Shown piece by piece: positions 9,001 through 19,560 of a DNA stretch of 64,000 nt. The notes beneath the pieces were generated by a model. It ran no database searches. It worked only from the letters and a program-made list of their open reading frames with translations, and was not told the DNA's origin. Origin of the DNA: Cyanophora paradoxa. Lineage: Eukaryota; Glaucocystophyceae; Cyanophorales; Cyanophoraceae. Position numbers and translations under genes: made by a program. Numbering within the stretch: the first letter of the stretch is position 1; the number at the start of each line of letters is the position of its first letter. The stretch covers positions 868,001 through 932,000 of the forward strand of contig QPMI01000408.1 of the NCBI GenBank assembly GCA_004431415.1. The letters are read 5' to 3'.

Positions 9001-12000
9001 CAATGCACAACCACGACCGTCTCTCTTTCCCGATCGCGAGCTGCAGCTGCTTTCTAGCTTTTAAGCTCTTCGCGATCCAAGCTCACGTGACCCGCGGATA
9101 CGGGGTCTTCGGTTTGAATTGGGCCCAGGGTGTGGCCGATCGCGATTGCGGAGGCCGGTTACGTATATGTATATGTATACGTACTACGGTAAACGCCAGG
9201 CGCATCGAAGGGCTCGTCGTTTCGCCAAGTTGCGATTAAATCGAGTGCCGCTCTGTCGGGCTCAAACACGTCGAGCGTCGAGCTCGAGGGGATCGAGGCT
9301 TGAGTGCACGCACGTCAGTCAAGCTTTCAGAACACGGCGCCGGCTTTGCATAGCATAGCGCTTGCAATCGGCTGCATGTGCCAGTGTGCCTGCGGCTTGT
9401 GGCGTTGGTCATGACCCGTGCCAGAGACAGCGCTTCCACGTTTCGCGGCTGCGGGCCAGGCGTTGCGGGCTAAACCTTCAGGGGCGCGCCACTGCCGGAA
9501 TAAGATCCTGGGTCGCCGCCGTCGGGTGCGAAATCGATAACTGTATCGAGTTCGGTCCCACGCTTATTTGTGTGCGCAAATGGCTGAGCTGCGGGGCAGA
9601 ATTTAAGGTCCGCCGCGCCACTGCCGGGAATAAGATCCCGGGCCGGCCGCAGGAGCGAAATCGCTCAGTAGCGTATCGAACTCAAGGATCACGTGCACCG
9701 AGACGGGTCCCGGGCCTGTCCGCGCGACACTGTGACGGGGCATGCACAGGCGCCGCGTCTGCGCCACGGCGCGAAACTGCGTGCGCCGAGGCACCGGGCA
9801 GAATGCGAGCTTCACCGCCACCCGAGCACGAAATTTACGGTCGAGCTTGTAGCCTATACTGTGTAGGCTATAGCTACACCTCGTTTCCATGCCGCGGCGT
9901 TGTAGTGTGATCGCGAGATTGGATCGCAGGATCGCCGTAGCGCGATCGCGAGATTGGGCCGCAGCCACGTACGCGTGCACTTCGCGTCAGAGCCACACTT
10001 CGCTGAAGGCACACGTGGTGCATTGCCGAACTTGGGGGCCGTGCAGGGCTGCTGGCCATGGCCCCGAGGGCAGGCTGGACATGGTCGCGAAATCGCCACT
10101 TTCGAATTCGAATTCGAATTTGAATTTCGGAATCCTTTGAACGCAGTCGGCCGGCCGCGGGCCTAGAATTCGAATTCGAATTCGAATTTCGGAATCCTTT
10201 GAACGCAGTCGGCCGGCCGCGGGCCTAGGCCGGAGCAGGCTTGAGTTTTGACCCGCGATCGCTCGGTATGAGTAGCGAGTTTCCGAGCCTCGCTGCGAAA
10301 ACCACGTGCGTTCAATTTTCGCGCACGTACGCGTGGACCATGATCGGTGTGATGGCATGCGCGTGCCGCAGTGCCACGGCACGTGAACGCCAGCTCAAGG
10401 CGGGTTGGACCCCATGCTGGCTGCTTCATAATCATGATCATGGCATGCGCCGGTCTACCGCCTCGCCACAGTGCGATCGCGTTTCGCGGGCCGCTGGGCA
10501 GGCTGCCAGGGCCATGTCGTGGTGCGAAAATCTAACTTTCGGCACTGCGGCAAGGCTAGCGCCACAGCTGGCGCTAGTGCAGCGAGGCCGGGCGCTGGAG
10601 CCGCTGAGTTTGCCGCGGCCGGGCGAGCCGGTGCTCAGGGTTCCAATCGGAACGGCAGCACTGCTCTTGCAATGGACGGGCTATAGCTATAGCGCTGCCA
10701 GCGCCGCTCAGCCACCCTCGCCGCAGCGTTGCAGTGCGCCGCGGCGCGCGGCTCGGCGCGGATGCGTATGCCTGTCTCGGTGCTTTCGAATTCGACGGGT
10801 ATCCAAGTGCCATGCGCGGTTCTGCACCTGTCCGACGGTCGTCCCGAATTCGAACCCCGGTCCGGTGGCTTCGAATTCGCCAGTCACCGTCCCGCGAATT
10901 GTGTGGCTACAGCTGACGGGCCGGGGCCGTCGATGCATCGATCGAGGCTTGTCCGACGGTCCGTGCCACAGCTGGCCAGGGTCCGGGCTCGAGGCTCAGG
11001 GCTGCGGCGCAGCCTCGGAGGGGACTGCAGGCACGGGCATCGAAGTCCCGTTGCTCCGCAGTGTCATCATCTGATATTGATGAAGCGGGCCGGGGGCGAG
11101 GCTCGAGCTCGCGCTGCGGCCCGACGTTTTCGCGGTGCTCATGACCAAGGCCCGAACTCACGGCCGCGCTGCGTGCGCCTTCCGGCCCGCGGGGCCAGAT
11201 GCTCAATCAGTGAGAGCGGTACTAGTGTCTCGGCGGGCTCAGCGAGCTCGCGGCCGGGCGGTTTTCGCCGCTTTTAGCCCGTAGCTTCGCCAACCTAGAG
11301 CGCCAGCCTCGAGTTCGGGCACGGCCCGGCGGCGAAGCTGAAGTTGCTGAACTCGAGCTTAGGCTTTGAGAGACAAGCTCAGAGCAGAACTCGCCGAGTC
11401 GGCATCGGCCGTGACCAGATCTAGGGCCTTAAAGCTCGACGGTCTCATCGCGATCGTCTGCCCGGCCGCGGGCCGGCGACGGGTTTTCGCGAGGCCGAGG
11501 CTCGCCGCGAATTCGCTGAGCTCCGGCGACTCGGCGAGACGCCAGCTCAGCGGCTGACAGGCGAGCTATGACCGCCGAGCCGGCGCCCAGGCCCAGGCCT
11601 AGGCCGCCTCGGGGCTCGCGGGGCCCGGCCCGGGGCCGTACGCCCAGGACGCCCATATGCTTCAGGTGAAGGCGTGCGCAATCAGACATCGATTATCGCC
11701 GAGTCGGCTCGGACTCTCGGCTGCAGGCTCTCGGATATCGATTCGCCATATCGCCGAGCCGATTGTCTTGGATGCACGCAAAAATTGGACGCGGATCCGC
11801 TACGTATACGCCCTTAACAGCTTGCTGGCGCTGGCCGAGGCCTTCGGGCAGCCTTCGGGCAAGCCTTCAGGCTGGCCGAGGCCTTCGGGCATCCGCTACG
11901 CCTTTGTCATCGGCAAGCCTTCGGGCAGCCTAGGCCTGGCACCACCGTGGCACGGAGGCGCCAGCTCGAGAGAGCCTCGGGGGCCGCAGTTGCAATCGCA

Positions 12001-15000
12001 TTTGAGGCGCCGCGGCGAGCGGTTTCATCTGCTTGCCGCAGTGCGCAGCCTCTCGCATCCGGCGTCCGCTGGGCCACTATAGCTAGCAGCGCCCGCGGCC
12101 AAACACCGATCGGATCCGAGCTCGGAATTTCGAGGCTAGGTGGCGCTCATGATCAGGCCTGCAGCTGGGACTGGGGCCACCAGCTGCAGGCTGGGCCGCA
12201 AGGCCTATGATCATGATCAGCTGGCCCGTACGCGTGGCCAGTGCACGTGGGGCCGCGGATTCACTGGGTCCCGCGGGCCGGCCCGGAGCGCCGGGCCTCA
12301 TGATTGAGACCGTGCGCGTGACCGTGGCTAACGAGTGCCGAGGTGCCGCAGTGCTAGGCGTCGGCGGGCTGAATCAGGGCCACGGTTTGAGTTCGAAACG
12401 GCACTCGCGTGGCCGCGTGATCGCGACTTTCGGCGCCCGCCGGCCACGGGTTGGGAGTCTTGGGACCTAGTTTCGCGCTCGGTCGCGAAAATATGCCGCT
12501 AGCGCTGGGGCGGCGGGCGCAGGCTTAAGAGGACGGCTGCAGCGGGGTTGCGTTCGAGGAGGCTCAGGGCGCCGGCGCCGGCGGTTACGTCCGGCGGTCG
12601 GCTTGTGCAGCCTCGCGCGTCCCGAGTCCGGCGGCCACTCAGCGGCCAGGTCGCCAGCACCGCCGTGGTGCTCGCAGCCAAGCGCGCGCCTATTCGGCGA
12701 GGGTGATGCGCCCGGCGGCCGGCCTCGAGCTCGCCGATCGATATTGCGAGTCGATCGTGGCCGCGGCTGCGCACGCGATCGCGAGGTTCCGGCGCTGTAC
12801 ATGCGCCCGGGCTCGCAGGGCATTCGCTAGATCTCCGAGGCTCATGACCAGCCGCTGAGCCCCAGGCCGCGCTACTGGGCCAGGGCCGCGGGTTGCAGGA
12901 GCTCAAGCGGCAGCTTGGGGGGCCGAGGAGGCTTTTCGCTTCGAATTAGCTGCCACGGGCCGGGTGCCACGGCGCGGGGTAGTCAGCGCTAGCTGCAGTT
13001 GCGATCTGAGTCCGTGCCCAGCTGCCGCAGTCACTGAGTGCAGCTGCAGCTGCAGCCGAGTTCGGTTTGCGAATGCAAAGCGATTTGCAGCCCGCGAAGC
13101 GCGTGGCCGCTGGTTGTGGGGCCCTGGCCAGGAATCGAAGCCGCAGGGGACAGGCTTGGCGCGCGAGGCGCCGCCAGCGGCTGGGCCTTAAGCTTGTAGG
13201 GATCCGTGCTTGGACCCGTGCTTGCTGGGCGTTGCAATTGGATCCGTGCTTGCAACGCCGATCGGCAGCTGCAGCTGTGCACGCAGCGGCAGGCGACGCC
13301 AGCACGGCGCCGTCGGAGTCATTCGAATTTCGCATGCTTCACCGCAAGAAAACTCGTAGGGGTCGAAGGCAAGGGGCCTCCGCGGCCGAGCTCGAGGCTC
13401 GTGCGGGGTGAATTTCCCGGTTTCGCGGGCCGGATCATCGGATCCCCGAAGGGCCCTGCTGCGAAAACGGTATACCATGATAGCCCGGCGGATAAGCAGT
13501 ACGCTGGCAGCTCGCGCTACGGCGGCACTGCGAAAAGCGATTTGAAGTGCACCGTACGCGTGGCACGCCGAGGGCGAGCCATGGGCCTCGCTATAGACCC
13601 TGGCGGCGGCTGCTGCCCAGCCGTGGGTACAATTCGACGGCCGTGCGGGGCACTGGCGTAATGATCGGCCCGGCGGCACTTGGCGGCATGCACGCCCAAC
13701 TTGGCGATCATCGGATCGCGAGCCACGGAGCCCAAGTTCAAGGCTATGAGTGCGAGAGGGGCGTCTTGTGTGCGACCTCTAGATCTAGATCCGATGATCT
13801 GAGACTCGAGATCCGGGCCGGTCACAGGCTCAGCTGTAACGCGGCTTGCAGCCTCAAGGCTTCATGGCCTATAGCTAGGCTTGGTGGCTGAACCTGGGCC
13901 GCAGCGGCGACTCTCCCAGCGAGCTCGAGCTTGAGCCGGCCGGCTTCCCCGCGGCCGGCGCTGACGCTCGTGGCCAGAAGCTTGAGCGAGCCCGGGGCTG
14001 GTGTTTGAGCCCACGAGAAAGCAGCGGCAGCCTGCAGGCAGGTACCCGGTGATGTCCCGGAGCGAGAACCGGAGCTTCTGAAAAGCCTTTGAAGCTCAGC
14101 GGCTCGTGCGAACAGCAAGCTCAGATGGGCTTCATGATCAGGCTAGGGTCCGCTCTCCGAGGGCCCAGGCCCTGAGGGCTCGGGGGACTGAGCTGTGCCT
14201 ACAGTAGCATGTGCAGTGTAATTAAGGCTAGCGCTGGAGCCGGGGTCGCCCGTAGCTAGAGCCTTGAATTCGAAGGCACGTCGCTGGGCCGCGCGCGCAG
14301 CCGGGCCACGAGCTCGAGCTCGCAATCGAGCCTTTGATTTTGCGGCTTGCCCTGTTTGCCCTCACGGCGTCCACTCCCCCTTCTTGCTAGCACCGTCCGC
14401 GGTGCTTGCAATAGAATCTTGGAGAGAATTCAAGGCGGTGATGCCACTTTTAGCGCGCAGCCTGGCAGCGTGAGGCCTAGGGCCGGCTGCCGCGGCTCAT
14501 GATCAGCAGCTGGTGGTCGCGGCCGGGCCGCGGGATTCACGCCTAGTAGGCCTTGGGCTGGAGCCGGAGCTAGCGCTCGAGCTTGCAATTGGGCCTCGAT
14601 CGATCGCGAGCTCTGTCGACGTCTCCAGGCTTTTGTTTTGCAGCCTTGCCATGCATATGGCAGTACTGGTTGTACATGTGTTCCTGAGCAGCTAGCCGTG
14701 GAGCCTGCCAGGCTGCAGCGGCATGCACGCAGCTCATGATCAGCGGCTGGCATGCATATGCTCCGGATCTGGATCAGAGCTAGGCTCATGCATATGATCA
14801 GTGATCAGGGCCGAACTGATCATGAGTCACCGGTGTACCAGGCGCCGGATAGCTCAGAAATTGCAATTGCAATTGGGCGAGGCCTGCATGCGCAGCTGAT
14901 CATCTCGCGCGGCGCGGTCACCGGGTCACGAGCGCTGCGCGCTGGTCGGCGTGAATTCGAAAAAGCCTCGAGCTCGGAGCTCGAGCTCGTGATCTCAGTG

Positions 15001-15100
15001 TTCTGGCCAAGAGTCTGCACTAGCTATAGAGTACAGAGGACATTCTTCACACAAAATTCCGGGGGACATTCTTCACACGAAAAGCTCGCAGCGTAAAGCC
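9000..15100. other. Palindrome-dense GC-rich tract inside the LTR element
   Basis: This stretch is unusually rich in short self-complementary words: runs of GAATTC, TGATCA and CATGATCATG, GCATGCATATG, GAGCTCGAGCTC, AATTGCAATTGCAATT, CGATCGATCG and TATAGCTATA. It also holds paired glycine- and alanine-coding GC words. No frame encodes a recognisable protein. Long open frames on both strands follow from high GC and are not listed. Confidence 0.7.
10104..10227. repeat. 62-bp tandem duplication with GAATTC runs
   Basis: Two copies (10,104-10,165 and 10,166-10,227) begin with repeated GAATTC and continue through GGAATCCTTTGAACGC to GGCCGGCCGCGGGCCTAG. They differ at about one base. Each copy contains strong palindromes (GAATTCGAATTC, GGCCGGCC). 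Confidence 0.9.
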
Positions 15101-15159
15101 AAGCTTATCGCGCAGAATGTCCACGCTCGGATTCCAGCGTCCTCGCCGTCCACGGTCGA

Positions 15160-15409
15160 GCACACCCTTTCAAGAAGACAGGCTCACTACGCAGTAGTAG
15201 AGCGCTGCTTCGGGTGGCTAGCGATGCAGCGGTGACTCGAGCAGTCTGCCTCGGTCCCGGTTCGCTTTCTCTCATCTCCATCGTCGGCTGATCAAGCACG
15301 CCCTTTCAAGAAGACAGGCTCACTACGCAGTAGTAGAGCGCTGCTTCGGGCGGCTAGCGATGCAGCGGTGACTCGAGCAGTCTGCCTCGGTCCCGGTTCG
15401 CTTTCTCTC
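15160..15409. repeat. 115-bp direct repeat, two copies 20 bp apart
   Basis: The segment starting CCCTTTCAAGAAGACAGGCT and ending GGTTCGCTTTCTCTC is present at about 15,160-15,274 and 15,295-15,409 with only a few differences. It lies in the LTR-element interior and shows no coding signal. Confidence 0.85.
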
Positions 15410-15684
15410 CGGCCGTCGCTCGGTGCCGCAGGCAGCCGAGGTGAGCAAGCTCACATCGCACGAAACCGGAGCAATCTGCCCCCGGATCGTGTTTGCGCTT
15501 TATTTGCGAGAGCAGCACGCCCCAGTCGTAACCGCGCTGAGCCAGAACCTCAGCCCGCGGCCGTGGGCGCCAGGCTAAGCCACGCGGCTGCCCCACGTCT
15601 CCTCCGCTGAAAGATCTGCGTGCGAGCGGCTCGCCGGGCTCTATAGGTGGCCAGCGGCCGCCCGCGCTTAGTGCCGCGCGGCGC

Positions 15685-15970
15685 GAGCGAGGTCCGCGGC
15701 CGACCCCAGCAGATCAAATCTGCCGACCCCAGCAGATCAAATCTCACGGGCGAGGCGCGGCGCGCACCCCGGGAGGCCGAGCGCGTGCGCAGCGACAGCA
15801 CGGGCCATGATGAACTCGGGCGCGGAGCGAGCGAGGTCCGCGGCCGACCCCAGCAGATCAAATCTGCCGACCCCAGCAGATCAAATCTCACGGGCGAGGC
15901 GCGGCGCGCACCCGGGAGGCCGTGCGCGTGCGCAGCGACAGCACAGGCCATGATGAACTCGGGCGCGGAG
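15685..15970. repeat. 144-bp tandem repeat containing a doubled 22-bp word
   Basis: Two units start at 15,685 and 15,829 with GAGCGAGGTCCGCGGCCG. Inside each unit CCCCAGCAGATCAAATCT is itself doubled. There is no coding signal. Confidence 0.85.
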
Positions 15971-16480
15971 CGCCGGGCTCGGGTGCAAGGCTCGCGAGGG
16001 CCAGCACGGCCGATCGACCAGGCTCGATGTACGCCTCGGTCTTGGGCGAGGCTCGCGGGTCGCCGGTCATCGTACAGGTCTTCTTTCGTCTGCGCGAGGC
16101 CGTGCGCGCGGCGCGGCGCCGCAGGGGGCGCGTACTAGCATGGGCATCGAGGTTGTCCCTCCGAGATCCGGACAAGATCTGCGACGTCCGTCGGCGAGGG
16201 CGACGGGAGGGCGCGTCCGACCGCATTTAGCAGTTCTCAAGAGCTAGTTCTACGTTTTCGGTGAGCTGACGGAGAGCCTGCCGGCTCGCTGTGGCTGATC
16301 GCTGTGTGCGTCCCGATCGCATGCCGATCCGGGCTCGCCGGTGCGCGGGGGTCGCCGATCGACGCTGAAATGATGTTCTAGAGCTACTGTCGATGCGCCC
16401 GCATCGCTGCTGGTCGCCGATCGTGCCGGGCTGATGTTGACGATGAACTGCCCACGGGTTGCTCCGTAGGCAGTGGCGCC

Positions 16481-16763
16481 TGTCGGATAGGAGGATTCCC
16501 ACCCGATTGGGCGCCCGCGCGGTCCAGCGCGGGGCCGGCTCCCTGTGCTGGAGCAGCTGTAGATGCAGGCTGGTGTATTCTCTGTGTACCCGGAAGACTA
16601 CTGACACTGTACCCCTAGGATAGGTAGAGGCAGGCCAGCGTAGGCTACCGCGAGGTAAACCTACAGGAAGAGAGACTATGCTAAGGCACCGTAGACTGCG
16701 TCAGGCACCAACTAGCTCTAGTCACTAAGTCACCGCAAGGCCAGGGAATCGAGCCATGCGACA
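16481..16763. repeat. LTR copy 2 (283 bp)
   Basis: Identical by eye to 6,480-6,762. CAAGG follows at 16,764-16,768, after which P2 integrase sequence resumes. Confidence 0.93.
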
Positions 16764-16768
16764 CAAGG

Positions 16769-16875
16769 CGTTAAATCCAGGAGGTTCGACAGCTCGGTGG
16801 TACACGTCTTTTGAAAATGCGAAGGCCTCTTATTCTGCGCCCAGCAACACGAGGACACTTAGACCGAGACGCTGA
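16769..16875 (+). pseudogene. P2 integrase C-terminal remnant after the LTR element
   Basis: In the frame that continues P2 integrase across the insertion, this segment encodes about 34 residues including ALNPGGSTARWYTSFENAK and ends in TGA at 16,873-16,875. It has no start of its own. It shows that the two sides of the LTR element were one gene. Confidence 0.75.
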
Positions 16876-17137
16876 TTCCAGCGGAAGCTAGGGCACTCTC
16901 AAGTACAGAGATTCGATTTATCAACCGAGTGCGATAGCGCTTGTTTGCCTCGTTGTGAGCATCTTTGTGCGAAGCCTGATATCTGCTGCTCTGCTCAATG
17001 TGTCTCTGGCGATATGCAGGGTCCTCGCTGTATTTTCTGCGGTGGTACTCTGCTTTCTTCTCCCTTCTTGCTTGAATAATCTCTGGCGTAAGAGCAATCG
17101 GTTTGCGCCCTGGTTTGCGACGCTGCGCTGACTCCAT
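16859..17137 (-). CDS. P2 small basic DNA-binding-like protein with AT-hook-like motif
   Basis: 92 residues. It starts with KPGRKPI, an AT-hook-like GRKP motif, then ALTPEIIQARREKKAEYHR and a long basic helix with repeated R/K-Y-x pairs, ending in a short heptad-like segment (LINRISVLESALASAG). P3 has a diverged counterpart at 33,037-33,372 with the same layout (KRGRPQ, VTPEIVEARRKKR). Both converge with the integrase and diverge from the ExoX-C-like gene. A bZIP-like transcription or DNA-packaging role is possible, but no family was identified. Confidence 0.7.
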   Translation of the reverse strand: MESAQRRKPGRKPIALTPEIIQARREKKAEYHRRKYSEDPAYRQRHIEQSSRYQASHKDAHNEANKRYRTRLINRISVLESALASAGISVSV

Positions 17138-17224
17138 TTCCCTCTTTCATTTAAGGATCTAAATTATTTAAGCGGTATAAATCGCGCTAGAATCACGAGA
17201 TTTATTTCTATCTTTTAAAGCATC

Positions 17225-17560
17225 ATGGAATCGCCGCTGCGCCTGACAATACTGAGAATTGGGAAATACAAAGGGCATACACACCTTGAAGTTGCTTTCA
17301 GAGATCCATCATATGCTCACTGGTTGTGTCGATGGGCCAGGCTAAGTGATTATGATCGCGCTCAGTTTGTCAAGGCATCTAAGCTAATCCGAGAGACAAA
17401 ACCAGACATTATGTGGGGATTGTACAAAAAAGAAAGAGCTGCTAGGATTGCTCAGGCTGCAGCCCAAAATTCTACGCAGCCACAAAATGTGGAGTTATCA
17501 CCAGCAGATGACCTTGATCTGGACTTATCGATATCAGAGGCGGATGGGCCGGGCTTTTGA
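17225..17560 (+). CDS. P2 ExoX C-terminal-like small protein
   Basis: 111 residues. The core ILRIGKYKGHTHLEVAFRDP, followed by SYAHWLCRW, matches the xFGKYKGxxxxEVAxxDPxYxxWL pattern of the exodeoxyribonuclease X C-terminal-like domain (related to DUF3820), common in phages and large DNA viruses and thought to act with nucleases or in DNA processing. An acidic tail rich in DLDLDLS ends in GPGF. It starts at ATG 17,225 after an AT-rich leader. The P3 homologue (33,453) is diverged in the body but shares the last residues and 47 bases downstream. Confidence 0.72.
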   Translation: MESPLRLTILRIGKYKGHTHLEVAFRDPSYAHWLCRWARLSDYDRAQFVKASKLIRETKPDIMWGLYKKERAARIAQAAAQNSTQPQNVELSPADDLDLDLSISEADGPGF

Positions 17561-17610
17561 ACTCTGAACTAGGCTTAAAGAGATCGCAATCTCAGATTGT
17601 AAAGAAAGAC

Positions 17611-18180
17611 ATGGAAGTCACAATTCCAGAGGTTCCTGAAGGCGCTGTAGCAATCCCGCTTGGTGGAATTCGCAATCGCCGCAAAGTCATCATTGCTTAT
17701 GCTCTTGTTTCACAGGAAGATGCTGATCGTGTGCTTGGATTTCGCTGGAGTTTAGATAATGGATACGCCAAAACCATCATCAATGGTAAGAAGGTAAGAA
17801 TGCATAATTTCATCAGTGGCGAGTTGGAGAATGGTTTAACTGTTGATCATATAAATCTGAACAAACTTGATAATAGACGCGAAAATTTTCGACTGGCAAC
17901 AAAGCGGCAGCAGACTCTAAACCAGAATCGGCGGGTCACAAACACCAGCGGTTTCATTGGTGTTTCATTCAATCAGCAGCTTGGTAAATGGAAAGCATAC
18001 TATCAGATAAACGGACATCGGAAACACATCGGCTACTATACTACTGCTGAAGCTGCTGCTAAAGCCAGAGACACCTATGCCCTTCATCATACGTCCGCCG
18101 AGGATAAGCCATTTCTGCATCTGAATTTTACAACCGAATCCTCTGGCCACCCATCGCATTCTTCATCTGCGACCCAGTAA
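17611..18180 (+). CDS. P2 HNH endonuclease with AP2 DNA-binding domain
   Basis: About 189 residues from ATG 17,611; the frame is open further upstream but without an ATG. The N-terminal part (VPEGAVAIPLGG ... RWSLDNGYA) is the beta region typical of AP2-HNH homing-type nucleases. The HNH core is LTVDHINLNKLDNRRENFRL (about residues 72-91). A C-terminal AP2 domain follows, with SGFIGVSFNQQLGKWKAYY and AAEAAAKARDTYAL. Such enzymes nick or cut DNA and are usually selfish. The 3' end overlaps the convergent coiled-coil gene by 53 bp. The P3 copy at 33,888 has the same overlap, and a third, diverged member lies at 27,060. Confidence 0.9.
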   Translation: MEVTIPEVPEGAVAIPLGGIRNRRKVIIAYALVSQEDADRVLGFRWSLDNGYAKTIINGKKVRMHNFISGELENGLTVDHINLNKLDNRRENFRLATKRQQTLNQNRRVTNTSGFIGVSFNQQLGKWKAYYQINGHRKHIGYYTTAEAAAKARDTYALHHTSAEDKPFLHLNFTTESSGHPSHSSSATQ

Positions 18181-18760
18181 CATTTGGCTCGAAAACATTT
18201 GGAGTTGCAGGTTTTACTTCGGCAGAGTCAAGCGATTGCTCGGCTTTAGCTTTTTCGTTTTTCAGATACCGCAAATCCGGCACGTCCATGGGTCTGTGCT
18301 TAAACATCTCGCTTCGCAACATCTCGCGGATCTTAGCTCTTTCTTGCTTATCTTTTACATATGATTCGATATTAGCCGACCTCGCTTCTAGATCACGCAA
18401 TTTGGCAGCCAACTCGTCAATCTGACTTTTTGACACTGTTGCTGTCTTGATTTTCGGCCCTGAATAACGTGGTTCAGACGCCATGGCTTGGATAATTCTA
18501 GCAGCATCATCATCAATATCGTACTGCATTTCAGATACAGTTTTGACCTGGCTTTGTCGGTCGTCAACCGCACTGGCATTAGCTGCTGCCGAGGCGATCG
18601 TTTTAGCAACGGGTGCATTAAGACGTGGGTCACTAGCTAGTTCACCGCTAGGAGCAGCAACAGCTGCGCCCTCTGTCGCACCACTTTCGATGAGAGGGGC
18701 GTTTGGCTCTGGGAGCACCCTTCGTTCACGAAAACCCTTTCTTGGAATCCCACGTGGCAT
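18128..18760 (-). CDS. P2 coiled-coil protein next to the packaging ATPase
   Basis: 210 residues, unknown family. It begins MPRGIPRKGFRERRV, then an Ala/Ser-rich linker. A predicted coiled coil follows, SKSQIDELAAKLRDLEARSA and KDKQERAKIREMLRSEMFK (about residues 115-160). The tail ends MKNAMGGQRIRL. It lies 9 bp after the ATPase stop on the same strand, so the two are probably cotranscribed. P3 carries an equivalent of the same length, identical over the N-terminal third and more variable in the middle. A minor virion or scaffolding role is suggested by position only. Confidence 0.75.
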   Translation of the reverse strand: MPRGIPRKGFRERRVLPEPNAPLIESGATEGAAVAAPSGELASDPRLNAPVAKTIASAAANASAVDDRQSQVKTVSEMQYDIDDDAARIIQAMASEPRYSGPKIKTATVSKSQIDELAAKLRDLEARSANIESYVKDKQERAKIREMLRSEMFKHRPMDVPDLRYLKNEKAKAEQSLDSAEVKPATPNVFEPNVTGSQMKNAMGGQRIRL

Positions 18761-18769
18761 CTTCTGTTC

Positions 18770-19498
18770 TTATGCTAAGATTTTAAAACGCTTCTTTTTA
18801 GAGATAACAGGCGAAGACTCTTCTTTTTTAGACTCTTCTTCTTGTCTTAGCCATTTAGAGAAACGAAAACTCTTATCTTCAACAGCTTTATCAACATACC
18901 AGGCAGTATCATACTTCGTTCCATCAAGGACTAGGCACTGATAATCATGCGCCCAAGTCTCGAACAAAGCAATAAACTCATCTTTCGGGAGATGACTAAA
19001 TTCTCTATAAATTGCCTCGAGCTCGGTATGATTAGAGTAACTGAAGAAAAAACAATAGTCGGAGTTCGATCTTATAGATTGACTCAATGCTGTAAGCTTT
19101 TGGGTCATAAGAATCGTACTGATATTAAAATGACGACCTTGTGTAAAAAGTCGATTAACGGTCTTGCTATTTCGCAGATCAACAGTTTCAGAGGCAGCAA
19201 CGAGATCATCCAATACAAGCAATATCTGCGGCGCTTTCTTTTTGTTTTCAATCAAATTTCGCTGTGAATCAATGATTTCTGCAACGATAGATGGCTGAAA
19301 ATCGTCGTAAAGCTCTTTAGTTATTGCAGAGTATTCACCATTGAATTTGGTGGCCGTAAACACTACGACGCGATTGATCTTTGGATAAAGCAGTCGAAGC
19401 AAATGCTTTGTGCAATAGAAAGACTTCCCACTATTAGACTTTGAAATGAATAGGGCTTTGAATGGAACCCTCATATCGCTAGGCTGGAACTGATCCAT
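18770..19498 (-). CDS. P2 A32-like genome-packaging ATPase
   Basis: 242 residues from ATG 19,498. This is an FtsK/HerA-type ATPase of the A32 group, which drives DNA into capsids in Polintons, virophages and NCLDVs. Walker A is ISKSNSGKSFYC (about residues 21-32), Walker B is ILLVLDDLVA, and the sensor-like STILMTQKL follows. The C-terminus is basic (KKKRFKILA). The frame is intact here, while the P3 copy loses its last residues to a frame change. It is encoded with the capsid genes on the minus strand. The in-frame extension upstream of the ATG comes from a palindromic insertion and is not counted. Confidence 0.92.
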   Translation of the reverse strand: MDQFQPSDMRVPFKALFISKSNSGKSFYCTKHLLRLLYPKINRVVVFTATKFNGEYSAITKELYDDFQPSIVAEIIDSQRNLIENKKKAPQILLVLDDLVAASETVDLRNSKTVNRLFTQGRHFNISTILMTQKLTALSQSIRSNSDYCFFFSYSNHTELEAIYREFSHLPKDEFIALFETWAHDYQCLVLDGTKYDTAWYVDKAVEDKSFRFSKWLRQEEESKKEESSPVISKKKRFKILA

Positions 19499-19507
19499 CA
19501 AAAAATA

Positions 19508-19536
19508 GTCGGCAGACAAGCTGCCTCGGCTGCGCC
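19508..19536. repeat. Palindromic mini-insert 1 (upstream of P2 ATPase)
   Basis: GTCGGCAGACAAGCTGCC followed by TCGGCTGCGCC. It contains a perfect GGCAG-ACAAG-CTGCC hairpin. The corresponding P3 stretch (about 35,788) lacks it. It is a variant member of the GTCGCAGACAAGC...GCTGCGCC family. Confidence 0.7.
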
Positions 19537-19560
19537 CAACTACCGAGATTAGCAGATTCT

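Larger units (their letters stand above)
6480..16763 (-). mobile_element. 10.28-kb non-autonomous LTR retroelement (LARD-like)
   Basis: Bounded by two 283-bp direct repeats that start TGTCGG and end CGACA, with a CAAGG target duplication on both sides. The interior of about 9.7 kb is GC-rich. I see no gag, protease, reverse transcriptase, RNase H or integrase motif in any frame, so it fits a large retrotransposon derivative moved by enzymes made elsewhere. Orientation is probably minus. On that strand the purine-rich GCGGAAGAGGAG lies one base before one LTR (6,764-6,775), as a polypurine tract should, and GGCGCCACTGCC follows the other LTR (16,469-16,480), where a primer-binding site is expected. 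No matching tRNA was identified. Identical LTRs point to a recent insertion. Confidence 0.85.

Noticed and set aside
16481-16763. The two 283-bp repeats, about 10,001 bp apart, as an assembly duplication
   Set aside because: TG...CA ends and CAAGG at both outer edges are what transposition leaves; an assembly artefact would not create a target duplication.
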